From: Ruminococcus sp.
Lineage (GTDB): Bacteria; Bacillota; Clostridia; Oscillospirales; Acutalibacteraceae
NCBI GenBank assembly: GCA_022511005.1
Contig: JAFLSJ010000009.1
Span: 1-36,798 of the forward strand
DNA: 36,798 nucleotides
Reading direction: 5' to 3'
Part shown: piece by piece, positions 24,748 to 34,121 of the stretch
How positions within the stretch are numbered: the stretch's first letter is position 1
Layout of the letters: every line of letters begins with the position of its first letter
Made by a program: the position numbers and the translations under genes
The notes under the pieces: generated by a model
The model's database searches: none
Told to the model about the DNA's origin: nothing
The model's input: the letters and a program-made list of their open reading frames with translations, nothing else

Positions 24748-27099
24748 CTATATTGTTTTGATTGAGATTTTATTGTCCTCAACAGAAAGATAAATCCCCG
24801 ATAATGCTGCATCTTTAGATTCTATCATTGACTGGGCAATTTTATCCTCTGCTTCTCTTCTGATAAGATTTCTTAAATCTCTTGCGCCGCTATTGCCGCC
24901 AAAGGCTTTTTCTGCAAGCAAATTACAAACTTCTTCATCATAAGTAAAAGTAATATGCTTTTCTTTAAGTACAGGTACATACTCCTCGAGCATAAGTTCT
25001 GCAATTCTCTTGAAGTTATCTATTGTTAATTCTTTAAAGACGATAATTTCGTCGACTCTTGCAATAAATTCAGGACGCAAAAACTCATTTAAGGCTTTCA
25101 TTACCTTTTCTTTATTTGCATCGTCCTGAGTTTTTCCAAAGCCCAATGCATTTTCTTTTTTTGCTGAGCCTGCATTTGATGTCATTACAATTACCGTATT
25201 TTCAAAGTTTACTGCTCTGCCGTGAGCATCGGTAACCTTTCCTTCATCAAGAATTTGCAAAAGAATGTTTAGAACATCGGGATGTGCTTTTTCAATTTCA
25301 TCAAACAGTAAAACCGAATACGGTCTTCTTCTTACCTTTTCAGTTACCTGACCTGCTTCATCATAACCTACATAGCCCGGAGGCGAACCGATAATTTTTG
25401 ATACTGAATGTTTTTCCATAAACTCTGACATATCAAGTCTGATAAGAGTTTCGGGAGTATCAAAAAGCTGTTGAGATAGCACCTTAACTAACTCTGTTTT
25501 ACCAACGCCGGTTGGACCTACAAAGATAAATGACGCAGGTTTTCTTCTGGGTGAAATCTGAACCCTGCTTCTTTTAATTGCCGCAGCAAGAACATTTACC
25601 GCTTCATCCTGACCGATTATCTTTTTCTTTAACTCATTTTCCAAATCAGCAAGCTTTGCAAGCTCGTTTTCTTTAATTCTTGATGCAGGAATACCTGTCC
25701 AAAGCTCGATAACCTTAGCAATATCCTCTTCTGTTACAGTGGATTTTATTGACTCAGGATCTATTGATGCGATTTCCTTATCAATTTTTGCAAGGTGACT
25801 CTTTACATCTGCAAGCTGTTCATAGTCAACTTCCTCGGCAGATGAAAGCTCATCACATTTTAAAACATAGTTTTGTTTATCTTCGTTAAGCTTATCAAAA
25901 CGCTCCATTTCTTTATTTCTAAGAGCCGCACAGGCACAGCTTTCATCAAGCAAATCTATTGCTTTATCAGGCAAAAATCTGTCTGTAATATAGCGTTCTG
26001 ACAATACTACGACTTTTCTTACTACGTCATCATTTACTGTCACTCTATGATGATTTTCATAGTAATCTTTAATGCCGTCAATAATTTTTACGGAATCCTC
26101 AATAGCAGGCTCCGAAACCTTAACAGGCTGAAAACGTCTTTCCAAGGCACTGTCTTTTTCAATATATTTTCTGTATTCGTTAAAGGTGGTAGCTCCGATA
26201 ACCTGAATTTCTCCTCTTGAAAGAGCCGGCTTTAAAATATTTGCGGCATTCATTGTACCTTCGCTGTCACCTGTTCCTACTAAGTTATGAACCTCATCAA
26301 TAAACAGAATAATATTGCCTGCTTCTTTAATTTCCTGAGTTAATCCCTTAATACGGCTTTCAAACTGACCTCTGAACTGTGTACCTGCTACAAGAGAGGT
26401 TAAATCAAGAAGTTCAATTTCTTTATCCTTTAATCTTTGAGGAACGTTTCCTGATGCGATTCTGAGAGCCAAACCTTCAGCAATAGCTGTTTTACCTACA
26501 CCAGGCTCACCTATTAAACAGGGATTATTTTTTGTTCTTCTGGAAAGAATTTGTATAACTCTCTCAATTTCAAAATCTCTGCCGATAATTCTGTCTATAT
26601 TGCCTTCAAGAGCCTTTCTTGTAAGATTTTCACAATACAAGTTAAGATGTTTTCTGTTTTTTTCTTTTCTTTCCTTTTTCTTACCTTTAGTATTATTATT
26701 TACATTCTGATTATTTTCTTTTTTCTGATTTCCTGAACCGAAAATGCTGTTGAAAAATGCAGGAAATGCAGGCGCTCCGCCCGGAGTGAAGTCGTCGTCA
26801 TCAGCACTTTCTTCATCCTGATTACTCATTTCTTCCATAAGGCTGTTCACATCAACATTTTCCATTAATTTTGAAATGTCTCCGCCTTCACTTAAATTTG
26901 TCATAATACTGTTCATCTGATCCTGAACTGTATCTAAATCATCATCTGTAATTCCCATTTTATTAATCAAGTCTTCAACAGGCTTAATTCCAAGTTCTTT
27001 TGCACAAGTTAAACAGTAGCCTTGCGTTGGGGCTTCTGTTGCACTTTGGGATGAAACAAAGACAACTGCTTGTCTTTTTCCGCATCTACTACAAAGCAT
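24748..27099 (-). CDS. ClpE-like AAA+ unfoldase with N-terminal zinc finger
   Basis: The 783-residue protein has two AAA+ modules. D1 has Walker A GEPGVGKT at 197-204 and Walker B ILFIDEVHN. D2 has Walker A GPTGVGKT at 528-535, pore loop GYVGYDE and Walker B LLFDEIEKAH. The N terminus is not the double Clp-N repeat of ClpC but a zinc-binding pair, C3-x2-C6 and C29-x2-C32, as in ClpE. An acidic stretch and a Lys/Asn-rich linker (about 95-150) follow. A coiled region between the ATPase modules (about 400-445) is of UVR/M-domain type. The loop ALGFG matches the ClpP-docking position. It probably feeds proteins to ClpP, possibly under stress. No CtsR site was recognised. Confidence 0.9.
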   Translation of the reverse strand: MLCSRCGKRQAVVFVSSQSATEAPTQGYCLTCAKELGIKPVEDLINKMGITDDDLDTVQDQMNSIMTNLSEGGDISKLMENVDVNSLMEEMSNQDEESADDDDFTPGGAPAFPAFFNSIFGSGNQKKENNQNVNNNTKGKKKERKEKNRKHLNLYCENLTRKALEGNIDRIIGRDFEIERVIQILSRRTKNNPCLIGEPGVGKTAIAEGLALRIASGNVPQRLKDKEIELLDLTSLVAGTQFRGQFESRIKGLTQEIKEAGNIILFIDEVHNLVGTGDSEGTMNAANILKPALSRGEIQVIGATTFNEYRKYIEKDSALERRFQPVKVSEPAIEDSVKIIDGIKDYYENHHRVTVNDDVVRKVVVLSERYITDRFLPDKAIDLLDESCACAALRNKEMERFDKLNEDKQNYVLKCDELSSAEEVDYEQLADVKSHLAKIDKEIASIDPESIKSTVTEEDIAKVIELWTGIPASRIKENELAKLADLENELKKKIIGQDEAVNVLAAAIKRSRVQISPRRKPASFIFVGPTGVGKTELVKVLSQQLFDTPETLIRLDMSEFMEKHSVSKIIGSPPGYVGYDEAGQVTEKVRRRPYSVLLFDEIEKAHPDVLNILLQILDEGKVTDAHGRAVNFENTVIVMTSNAGSAKKENALGFGKTQDDANKEKVMKALNEFLRPEFIARVDEIIVFKELTIDNFKRIAELMLEEYVPVLKEKHITFTYDEEVCNLLAEKAFGGNSGARDLRNLIRREAEDKIAQSMIESKDAALSGIYLSVEDNKISIKTI

Positions 27100-27163
27100 A
27101 TTAATCTCCTTCTATTAAAAATCATTAATCTATTAAACATTATAATCTATTTATTCAGTAAAC

Positions 27164-27192
27164 ATTATATAATATATTCTTTATTTTTTCAA
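27164..27192 (-). promoter_or_regulatory. Promoter of the clpE-like gene
   Basis: TTGAAA (27187-27192), a 17-base spacer and TATAAT (27164-27169) lie on the minus strand 65 bases before the start. The -35 box overlaps the pgsA stop codon, so the gene can be expressed apart from the upstream run. Confidence 0.7.
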
Positions 27193-27773
27193 TTCCCTTT
27201 TTGTTCCTTTATCAGTTGCAGGTATATTAAATAGTATTGAACAAGGGCATAAATCATTACAACTGCCGTAACGGAAAGAAGTATCAGTGATAAAACTGCA
27301 TTTTCATATCCAAACATTGCCTTTAAAAACACAATTAAAATAACAGAAAAATAAAATAATATGGTTCCGATTTTTCCATACCATTTTGCCGCAGGCGGTG
27401 TAAGACCTTTTTTTAGAAGTCTTGTGCCGCCCATAAGCATTACAACATCTTTTAAAACAAGAATTGTCATTACAGGAAGTACAACGGGGGTAAAAATTGT
27501 AATACAAACCATAACAGAAAGTAAAGTAAGTTTATCAGCAACAGGATCAAGTAATTTGCCTAAATCTGTTATCTGATTAAATTTTCTTGCGATAAATCCG
27601 TCGCAGCAATCTGAAAGTGCCGAAATACCGATTAAAATCATTGCCATTATATATTTGTGATTAAGAAAACATATAACAAATGGTATTATTATGATTATTC
27701 GCAAATATGTTAATAAATTCGGTATAGTAAAAAAATCCGAAACTTTTATTACTTTCTTTTCCATTTTTTCCAT
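27189..27773 (-). CDS. pgsA: CDP-diacylglycerol-glycerol-3-phosphate 3-phosphatidyltransferase
   Basis: It makes phosphatidylglycerol-phosphate, the first committed step to phosphatidylglycerol, at the membrane. The 194-residue protein has several membrane spans and the complete CDP-alcohol transferase signature: Asp55, D58-G59-x2-A62-R63, Gly72, Asp76 and Asp80. GAGG lies two bases before the first ATG and eleven before a second (residue 4), so the exact start is uncertain by three residues. The frame begins 6 bases after the cvpA stop. Confidence 0.93.
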   Translation of the reverse strand: MEKMEKKVIKVSDFFTIPNLLTYLRIIIIIPFVICFLNHKYIMAMILIGISALSDCCDGFIARKFNQITDLGKLLDPVADKLTLLSVMVCITIFTPVVLPVMTILVLKDVVMLMGGTRLLKKGLTPPAAKWYGKIGTILFYFSVILIVFLKAMFGYENAVLSLILLSVTAVVMIYALVQYYLIYLQLIKEQKGN

Positions 27774-27779
27774 TTCCTC

Positions 27780-28505
27780 TTAATTCTTTAAAGTTAATTC
27801 TGCGGCTTTTTCGGAAGTTGCCGTAATACTACTAAAAATATTTATATCATACAATGTTTTAAAAATTATGCTTTCATCTATCATTAGCTGAGTTATAAAG
27901 AAATCTTCTCCCGTAAAGGGTAAAATAATTTTTACAAGCACAACAAGCAAATAAACAAATGCCACACCCTCAATAGCACCCAAAACTCCACCCAGCACTT
28001 TATTGAAGAAATGAAGCACCGGAAGCTCAAACAAACTGTTGATAAGCTTAATTAAAAACTTAAATAACACAAGCAATAGTATAAATAATATTATAATTAA
28101 AAAGAAGCTGATTATTGAAGTTAAAATCGGACTTATTATCCCTTCCACTGCATTTGATATACTGCTTTGAGCAGAGCTGACTGTTCCTTCCGTCTGAGAT
28201 AGCAAAGAATCCTTTGTAACTCCGAAAGCGGATAGTGCATTAAATACAAAGTCGGGAATTGAATCAATTGCATTTTCTACTGTATAAGCCGTACCCGTTT
28301 GGCTAAGGGTATTATTTATTCCCTGAGTAATTCCGTTTTTAAAACAGACATCATATATCCACTGTGCTATACCTGAGCCTAATACAGAGGACAAAAACAC
28401 AGCCAACCATACACTTACTAAATTTAAAAGTGTTTTTATTGCACCTCGTTTAATGCCTATTAAAACAAAAATTACAAACAGTAAAATTATTATTAAATCA
28501 AGCAA
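27780..28505 (-). CDS. CvpA family membrane protein
   Basis: The 241-residue protein begins MLDLIIILLFVIFVLIGIKR, the usual CvpA start, and has about four spans, with the central region FFLIIILFILLLVLFKFLIK and a later one near VLGGVLGAIEGVAFVYLL. CvpA proteins are named after the colicin V production gene; their molecular role is not settled. I place the start at TTG 28505, because AAGGTGA is five bases upstream. A GTG nine bases earlier lies within that site. pgsA follows 6 bases after the stop. Confidence 0.85.
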   Translation of the reverse strand: MLDLIIILLFVIFVLIGIKRGAIKTLLNLVSVWLAVFLSSVLGSGIAQWIYDVCFKNGITQGINNTLSQTGTAYTVENAIDSIPDFVFNALSAFGVTKDSLLSQTEGTVSSAQSSISNAVEGIISPILTSIISFFLIIILFILLLVLFKFLIKLINSLFELPVLHFFNKVLGGVLGAIEGVAFVYLLVVLVKIILPFTGEDFFITQLMIDESIIFKTLYDINIFSSITATSEKAAELTLKN

Positions 28506-28526
28506 AACAGTCACCTTACATTTAGA

Positions 28527-29783
28527 TTAATTTAGTTCAGCTTTTCTTATTTCATTTACACCTATAACAAATACAGTTCCGTCGGATGATACTTTGATTT
28601 GTTTTGCACCTGAGCCTGCATCTCCGGAGCTTTTTTCATTACCGCTGTAATCATAGCAATGAACAGTATTGTTTTCTAAAATATAAATATTTCCTTTTTG
28701 TAGGGTTAAAGCTGATATTTTATAATCTGTTTCAATTTCCGAGACTGTATCTCCTGTTGAATTAAATGTTTTAACCGTACAGGAGTGTCCGTCGCCTGTT
28801 CTTGAAAGAGAAATTGAATAATTGCCTGTATTTTCATTTACTTCATAAGCTGTTAACAGCATTTGGTTATTTGAATTTTCATTTAAGCTGCCGTCTGAGA
28901 CATTAAGCAGATACGAGGCTGTATCGCCAATTAAGCAAACTTCGTTTGAGGACAAATATTCCGACCTATAAATTACATTTTCGTTTATTTCATAAGTGCC
29001 CAGCGGTTCTTCCTGTTTAAAATCAATCACATATACCATTCCCGAAAAGCTGCCCTCTTTTGCAGATATACCGCAGGCTACACATTGTGTTCCGCTTGGA
29101 TTGATTGACAAAGAAGTTATATAATAATCAGCAAAGGAATAAGCGTAAATCTGTTTATTTTCTTTATTGAAAATATAAAGCTTTGAAAGATATCCGCTTG
29201 TCTGGGTTACAATTCCGTAAACGCCTGAGCCTGAAATATCGCCTGTAAAAATATTATCTTCCGTTTTTCCTGTATATTTAATTTCATTGGTTGTACCCAC
29301 ATTATAATCATTTCCGCCTAAGCTGTATACAAGCAGATTATTTCCGTCGTTTGATACAACGGGAGCTGCGTAGCTTAACTGAAAGTTCTGAACTTCACTG
29401 GCGTTTGAGCTGAGAGTTACAAATGATGTATCCGACGCATAAGATAATGTATTACCCACGGTTATCATATTATTTGCGTCCACATTCGTACCTACAATAT
29501 TTACGGGATATCCCTTACCCTCTCCCTGTCCTAAAACATCATATTTAAACCAGTTTGAAATATTTTCAGGCGTTAGATTACCTCTGTTTGCAAAAGCAAA
29601 TACTATAAGTCCCAATATTAAAAGTACAATTACTATTTTTACGATTTTTTTTGCATCTACAGTCGATACTCTTGTGGTTTCTTTTTCATAATCATCAAGC
29701 GGCACTTCTTCATAGCTGATTACATCGCGGTTTAATTTTTTTGCTTTTTGATCTGAATATCTGCGACGATTTCTATTAAACAT
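28527..29783 (-). CDS. Membrane-anchored beta-propeller-like protein (DUF5711-like)
   Basis: The 418-residue protein has a basic cytoplasmic start (FNRNRRRYSDQKAKK), one span (about residues 48-66, KIVKIVIVLLILGLIVFAF) and a large extracytoplasmic part of repeating beta segments ending near VSSDGTVFVIGVNEIRKAEL. Short Ser/Gly/Asn-rich strands recur about every 40 residues, as in WD40-like propellers. The match to DUF5711 is from memory and its function is unknown. It lies 13 bases after truA with GAAAGGGG upstream, and 21 bases before the cvpA start. Confidence 0.75.
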   Translation of the reverse strand: MFNRNRRRYSDQKAKKLNRDVISYEEVPLDDYEKETTRVSTVDAKKIVKIVIVLLILGLIVFAFANRGNLTPENISNWFKYDVLGQGEGKGYPVNIVGTNVDANNMITVGNTLSYASDTSFVTLSSNASEVQNFQLSYAAPVVSNDGNNLLVYSLGGNDYNVGTTNEIKYTGKTEDNIFTGDISGSGVYGIVTQTSGYLSKLYIFNKENKQIYAYSFADYYITSLSINPSGTQCVACGISAKEGSFSGMVYVIDFKQEEPLGTYEINENVIYRSEYLSSNEVCLIGDTASYLLNVSDGSLNENSNNQMLLTAYEVNENTGNYSISLSRTGDGHSCTVKTFNSTGDTVSEIETDYKISALTLQKGNIYILENNTVHCYDYSGNEKSSGDAGSGAKQIKVSSDGTVFVIGVNEIRKAELN

Positions 29784-29796
29784 TCTTATGCCCCTT

Positions 29797-30570
29797 TCAA
29801 TAATTTACCTTATTAAGATAAAGTCCCTGTGCAGGTGCTGTAGGTCCTGCAAACTTTCTGTCTTTTTGTTCAATTATATACGGTATTTCATCAGGTTTGA
29901 TTTTACCCTGCTGAACTCTTAAAAGCGTTCCTACCATAATCCTTACCATATTATATAAAAAGCCGTCTGCCTCTACCTTCATAGTTATAAGCTTATCATT
30001 TCTTTCAACGGAAAACAGCTTTACATTTCTTGTAAAGTCCCCCTTTTCCCTTTTATCTATTGTGCAAAAGGAAGTGAAATCGTGCTTTCCTACATAAGCT
30101 TGAGAAGCCTCATTTAACAGCTTTTCATCTAAATAATATCTGTAATGAAGTGCATAACCCTCTAAAAAAGGATTTCTTACCTCATCATTCCAGATTTTAT
30201 AAATATACTGCTTGCTTTTACAGCTATACCGAGCGTGAAAATCCATAGGTACTTCTTTACAGTCAAGCACTGCTATTGATTTAGGAAGATAACGGTTAAG
30301 TGCCGCTTTAAGCCTTACAGGCGGAATAGGATGGTTAGTTTTCATACTTATGCAGTACATATTGGCGTGAACACCTGAATCTGTTCTGCTACAGCCTTTA
30401 ATATCAGGAGTTTGTGCAATAATTTTATAAAGTGCTTCCTGAAAAACCTGCTGGACTGTTACTGCATTTTGCTGAATCTGCCAGCCGTGAAAACGGCTCC
30501 CGTCATATGAAATTGTTAAAAGCAAATTTCTCATACCGCTGTCTATACTGTTTATATTATCATTGCTCAT
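29797..30570 (-). CDS. truA: tRNA pseudouridine synthase A
   Basis: TruA changes uridines 38-40 of the tRNA anticodon arm to pseudouridine. The sequence has the family's start LLLTISYDGSRFHGWQIQ, the catalytic Asp in GCSRTDSGVHA, and later the ADGFLYNMVRIMVGTLL motif. The frame is open further upstream inside ecfT, but that part is not TruA-like. The ATG at 30570 overlaps the ecfT stop as ATGA, which favours translational coupling (257 residues). A second ATG at 30534 would give 245 residues, the more usual length. Neither has a strong ribosome site. Confidence 0.93.
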   Translation of the reverse strand: MSNDNINSIDSGMRNLLLTISYDGSRFHGWQIQQNAVTVQQVFQEALYKIIAQTPDIKGCSRTDSGVHANMYCISMKTNHPIPPVRLKAALNRYLPKSIAVLDCKEVPMDFHARYSCKSKQYIYKIWNDEVRNPFLEGYALHYRYYLDEKLLNEASQAYVGKHDFTSFCTIDKREKGDFTRNVKLFSVERNDKLITMKVEADGFLYNMVRIMVGTLLRVQQGKIKPDEIPYIIEQKDRKFAGPTAPAQGLYLNKVNY

Positions 30571-31379
30571 ACTATTGCCCAAAAGAATATGTTGCATAAA
30601 ATTACTCCTGCCAGAACTACTGCCGTTAAAGCAATCATAATGTAGTCGATTTTTGCCATATGCAGTACTTTCATTTTTGTTCTGCCTCCTCCGCCTTGAT
30701 AACAACGACATTCCATAGCCATTGCAAGCTCATAGGCTCTTCTGAAGGAAGATACAAAAAGTGGAATTAAAACGGGTATCAGAGCTTTAATTCTTTGAAT
30801 TATATTTCCTGACTCCATATCTGCTCCTCTTGCTTTTTGTGCCTGCATAATTTTATCTGTTTCTTCAAGGAGAGTAGGAATAAATCTTAATGCAATTGTC
30901 ATCATCATTGCTATTTCATGAACTTTTATATGAAAAACCTTTAAAGGCTTCATCAGTCTTTCTATAGCGTCTGTTAAATCTGTGGGTGATGTGGTAAAGG
31001 TTAAGGCCGAGGTAGCAAGAATTAAGCAAATAATTCTTATGGTTACAAATATCGCTCTGCTTATTCCCGACCAGGTTATCTTTAAAATCCACCACTGCCA
31101 AAGAGGATCGCCTGTTCCGTAAAACAGATTAAGTATTGAGGTTATAACAACGATTACAATAATTACCTTTAAGCTTTTTAGATACATTTTTATAGGAATA
31201 CCGCTTGATATGACAATTAAAATTGTTACTACAGCTGTTAAAGCTAAAGATACAAAATTGAAAGCACAGAAAATCAGTACAATAAATGAAATCAGCAAAA
31301 CGATTTTTGCCCTTGCATCCATTCTGTGAATAAGGCTTTTTCCGGGCAGGTACTGCCCTAAGGTTACATCTCTTACCAT
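30567..31379 (-). CDS. ecfT: ECF transporter transmembrane subunit EcfT
   Basis: EcfT is the membrane scaffold that links the two ATPases to interchangeable substrate-binding S proteins for vitamins or metals. The 270-residue protein has about five to six spans and the two coupling-helix motifs: QKARGADMES, and AMECRCYQGGGGRTKM, where the second keeps the Arg but has Cys where many homologues have Ala. Its ATG overlaps the ecfA2 end in ATGGTAA, and AAGGAGG lies upstream. truA follows with an ATGA overlap, a common neighbour in Firmicutes. No S component is in the window, so this is a group II (shared) module. Confidence 0.95.
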   Translation of the reverse strand: MVRDVTLGQYLPGKSLIHRMDARAKIVLLISFIVLIFCAFNFVSLALTAVVTILIVISSGIPIKMYLKSLKVIIVIVVITSILNLFYGTGDPLWQWWILKITWSGISRAIFVTIRIICLILATSALTFTTSPTDLTDAIERLMKPLKVFHIKVHEIAMMMTIALRFIPTLLEETDKIMQAQKARGADMESGNIIQRIKALIPVLIPLFVSSFRRAYELAMAMECRCYQGGGGRTKMKVLHMAKIDYIMIALTAVVLAGVILCNIFFWAIV

Positions 31380-32239
31380 ACCTTTCCCTCCTTATTCAAT
31401 TTTGTTAGAATTTCTACAAAGGCTTGTTCCACAGTTAAAATCCCCTCTGAAAAATCATAGCCTTTTTCTTTTAAGGAGGCCATAATTTTTGTTATCTGCG
31501 GAACACGAAGTCCGATTTCTTCAAGGCGTTTATTTTGTGAGAAAACATTTTTTGTATTATCAAACATTTCAAGGTTAGATTTATTCATAACCATAATTCT
31601 GTCCGATACTCTTGCAATGTCCTCCATACTGTGTGATACAAGCAAAACTGTATTTTTTCTTTCCTTATGATACTGACAAATCTGACTTAAAAGTACATCT
31701 CTGCCCATTGGATCAAGCCCTGCGGTGGGCTCGTCCAGAATAAGCACTTCGGGATCCATTGCAAGTACTCCTGCAATAGCCGCACGGCGTTTTTCACCGC
31801 CTGACAAATCAAAGGGTGATTTATCAAGAAGTTCGTCGCTTAAATCTACAAATCTTGCCGCATCTCTTACCTTTTTATCTATTTCTGAATCGGTTAGTCC
31901 CATATTTTTAGGGCCGAATGAAATGTCCTTATATACAGTTTCTTCAAAAAGCTGATATTCGGGATATTGAAAAACCATTCCTACCTGAAATCTTACTTTT
32001 CTGATTTCCTTTGGCTTTTCCCAAATATCCTTTCCGTTTAAAAGAACTTGTCCCGAGGTTGGTTTAATTAAACCGTTAAGCATTTGAACAAAGGTAGATT
32101 TACCTGAGCCTGTATGACCCATTATACCGATAAATTCACCTTTTTCTATTTTTATATTAACATTGTTTACGGCTCTTTTTTCAAATGGGGTATCTATACC
32201 GTAAACAAAAGATAAATCACTTGTTTCTATTATACTCAT
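31373..32239 (-). CDS. ecfA2: ECF transporter ATPase EcfA2
   Basis: This is the second ABC ATPase of the ECF module (288 residues). Walker [10 protein letters not shown] is at 41-49, the signature is [13 protein letters not shown], and Walker B is [12 protein letters not shown]. The frame is open ten codons further up, but those residues lie inside ecfA1 and the ATG at 32239 overlaps the ecfA1 stop as ATGA, giving [11 protein letters not shown]. Its C-terminal extension after the nucleotide-binding domain is typical of EcfA proteins. Confidence 0.95.
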   Translation of the reverse strand: MSIIETSDLSFVYGIDTPFEKRAVNNVNIKIEKGEFIGIMGHTGSGKSTFVQMLNGLIKPTSGQVLLNGKDIWEKPKEIRKVRFQVGMVFQYPEYQLFEETVYKDISFGPKNMGLTDSEIDKKVRDAARFVDLSDELLDKSPFDLSGGEKRRAAIAGVLAMDPEVLILDEPTAGLDPMGRDVLLSQICQYHKERKNTVLLVSHSMEDIARVSDRIMVMNKSNLEMFDNTKNVFSQNKRLEEIGLRVPQITKIMASLKEKGYDFSEGILTVEQAFVEILTKLNKEGKVW

Positions 32240-33087
32240 TTTAAAATACCCTCCAGCATTTCCACACATTCCTCGTCTGTGAGAGGCATTTTATCTATTT
32301 TAACACCGCTGCATTTCAGCTTATATGCAAGCTCGGTTGCCTGCGGTACATCAAGACGGTGCTTTTTAAGAAGATGAACCTGAGAGAAAACTTCTCTTGG
32401 AACACCTTGTGTTAAAATTTTGCCCTTATCCATAACTATAACTCTGTCTGCCAAAACGGCTTCGTCCATATAATGAGTTATAAGAATTATAGTTATGTTA
32501 TTTTCTTTATTGAGTTTTTGTATAGCCTTTAAAACTTCATCTCTACCCTTTGGGTCAAGCATTGCGGTTGGTTCGTCAAGTACAATACAATCAGGCTCCA
32601 TTGCAATTATGCCTGCAATGGCAATACGCTGTTTTTGTCCGCCACTTAATTTATAAGGGGCATGTTTTCTGTATTCGTACATATCTACCGCTTTAAGAGC
32701 ATTATCTACTCTTTCTCTGATTTCCTGAGGAGGAACTCCTAAATTTTCAGGACCGAAAGCTACATCTTCTTCTACAATACTTGCAACAAGCTGATTATCG
32801 GGATTTTGCAGAACAAGCCCAACTTGCTTTCTTATATCAAAGGTTTTTTCCTCTGTTTTAGTGTCTATACCGTCAACATAAATGTTGCCTCCCTGAGGCA
32901 AAAGCATTGCATTAAAATGCTTAGCCATAGTAGATTTACCACAGCCGTTATGACCTAAAAGTGCTACAAATTCACCCTTTTTAACTTCAAGAGAAACATC
33001 GTCTATTGCATTTTTAATTATTAAATTTTGCTGTTCATCATCATTTTCATAGTAGAAAATGACATTTTCAGCAGTAATAAACTCCAT
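32236..33087 (-). CDS. ecfA1: ECF transporter ATPase EcfA1
   Basis: This is the first ABC ATPase of the ECF module (283 residues). Walker [10 protein letters not shown] is at 45-53, the signature is [13 protein letters not shown], and Walker B is [12 protein letters not shown]. The ATG at 33087 has GGAG six bases upstream. A longer frame starting at TTG 33099 would use that site as coding sequence and is rejected. It opens the overlapping ecfA1-ecfA2-ecfT-truA run. Upstream is the palindromic repeat copy 2, so the promoter lies within or beyond that element; I could not identify it. Confidence 0.95.
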   Translation of the reverse strand: MEFITAENVIFYYENDDEQQNLIIKNAIDDVSLEVKKGEFVALLGHNGCGKSTMAKHFNAMLLPQGGNIYVDGIDTKTEEKTFDIRKQVGLVLQNPDNQLVASIVEEDVAFGPENLGVPPQEIRERVDNALKAVDMYEYRKHAPYKLSGGQKQRIAIAGIIAMEPDCIVLDEPTAMLDPKGRDEVLKAIQKLNKENNITIILITHYMDEAVLADRVIVMDKGKILTQGVPREVFSQVHLLKKHRLDVPQATELAYKLKCSGVKIDKMPLTDEECVEMLEGILK

Positions 33088-33104
33088 ATTAATCTCCAAA
33101 ATTA

Positions 33105-33257
33105 TACTAATCTTCGATAGAATATTCGACTTTTCAGCATATTTTCCGCTGTACTGCGTCCCTCTCCTTGACTGGCGTCAGCCAAACTTCGTCGTCGTTC
33201 TTGTCCAGCACAAAATCTGTTCGAAAATCTTTTCACCTATTCTATCGGCGATTAGTA
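33105..33257 (-). repeat. Palindromic repeat element, copy 2 (TACTAA family)
   Basis: This 153-bp element has ends TACTAATCTTCGATAGAATA and, inverted, TACTAATCGCCGATAGAATA. On the minus strand it follows the block order of copy 1 at 2697-2852: ATTTTCGA, AGATTTTGTG, GGCTG-a-CGCC, GGAC, AGTACA, AAAATAT, GAAAAG. At the ends, several differences between copies are matched on the opposite arm, so pairing is kept. Its right end gives the last codon and stop (TAC TAA) of the methyltransferase gene. It lies between that gene and ecfA1 and holds no ORF. Confidence 0.8.
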
Positions 33258-34121
33258 TTTACTTTCCCAAATTGCTGTTGAACCGCAGGGCAAAACAAGA
33301 CCTGTATCTGTTACAGGCAAGCCGATTTCATCTGATGAAACCTTTCCGCCGAATTTTGATTTCAACAAAACTCCAAGCAAATATTCCATTACCGCAGGTG
33401 ACAACCCTGTTGTATAGGAATTAAGAATAAAAAACAGCGGATTGTCAGACATTACCTGACGGCATAATTCCACAAGAGAATAAAGCTGTTCTTCAAGCTT
33501 CCATACTTCTCCGTTTGGTCCTCTTCCGTATGATGGAGGGTCCATAATGATACCGTCATATTTATTGCCTCGGCGGATTTCACGCTGAACAAATTTAATG
33601 CAGTCATCTACAAGCCATCTTACAGGTCTATCAGCAATTTTACTGGACACTGCATTTTCCTTTGCCCACTGCACCATTCCTTTTGAGGCATCAACGTGAC
33701 AAACCTCTGCCCCTGCATTCATACAGGAAAGCGTTGCACAGCCTGTATATCCGAAAAGATTTAATACCTTGACTTTACTATTTTCATTTTTAATTTTTTC
33801 GCTTACAAAATCCCAGTTTACTGCCTGCTCAGGAAAAACACCTGTATGCTTAAAACCCATAGGTTTAATATTAAACACAAGATTATTATAATTTATGCTC
33901 CATTGGTCAGGGAGTTTTTTATAAACTTGCCAGTTTCCGCCGCCTTTATTGCTTCTGTGGTATCTTGCGTGGGCGTTTTTCCAAAGGGGATTTTTCTTAT
34001 CTGTTGACCAAATTATCTGCGGGTCGGGTCTTATGAGTATGATATCCTTCCAGCGTTCAAGCCTTTCTCCGTCTGATGCGTCTATCAGCTCATAATCTTT
34101 CCAGTTTTCTGCTATTCTCAT
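33252..34121 (-). CDS. Class I SAM-dependent methyltransferase (RlmI-like)
   Basis: The 289-residue protein has a Rossmann methyltransferase domain: motif I VLNLFGYTGCATLS (about 120-133), the acidic AEVCHVDASKGMVQWAKEN and the catalytic DPPSYG, as in COG1092 rRNA cytosine methyltransferases. It lacks the N-terminal PUA part of RlmI, so the substrate may differ. The ATG overlaps the glmM stop as TAATG, with GGGAAAG upstream. The final codon and stop (Tyr, TAA) fall within the end of repeat copy 2, so the natural C terminus may have been altered by its insertion. Confidence 0.85.
   Translation of the reverse strand: MRIAENWKDYELIDASDGERLERWKDIILIRPDPQIIWSTDKKNPLWKNAHARYHRSNKGGGNWQVYKKLPDQWSINYNNLVFNIKPMGFKHTGVFPEQAVNWDFVSEKIKNENSKVKVLNLFGYTGCATLSCMNAGAEVCHVDASKGMVQWAKENAVSSKIADRPVRWLVDDCIKFVQREIRRGNKYDGIIMDPPSYGRGPNGEVWKLEEQLYSLVELCRQVMSDNPLFFILNSYTTGLSPAVMEYLLGVLLKSKFGGKVSSDEIGLPVTDTGLVLPCGSTAIWESKY

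Noticed and set aside
30571-30711. Longer TruA product starting inside ecfT
   Set aside because: The extra residues (Arg/Ser/Gly-rich) are the off-frame reading of the EcfT end and are absent from TruA proteins.
33059-33424. 121-codon plus-strand frame across repeat copy 2
   Set aside because: It runs through the ecfA1 start, the repeat and the methyltransferase end in antisense; it is a by-product of overlap.
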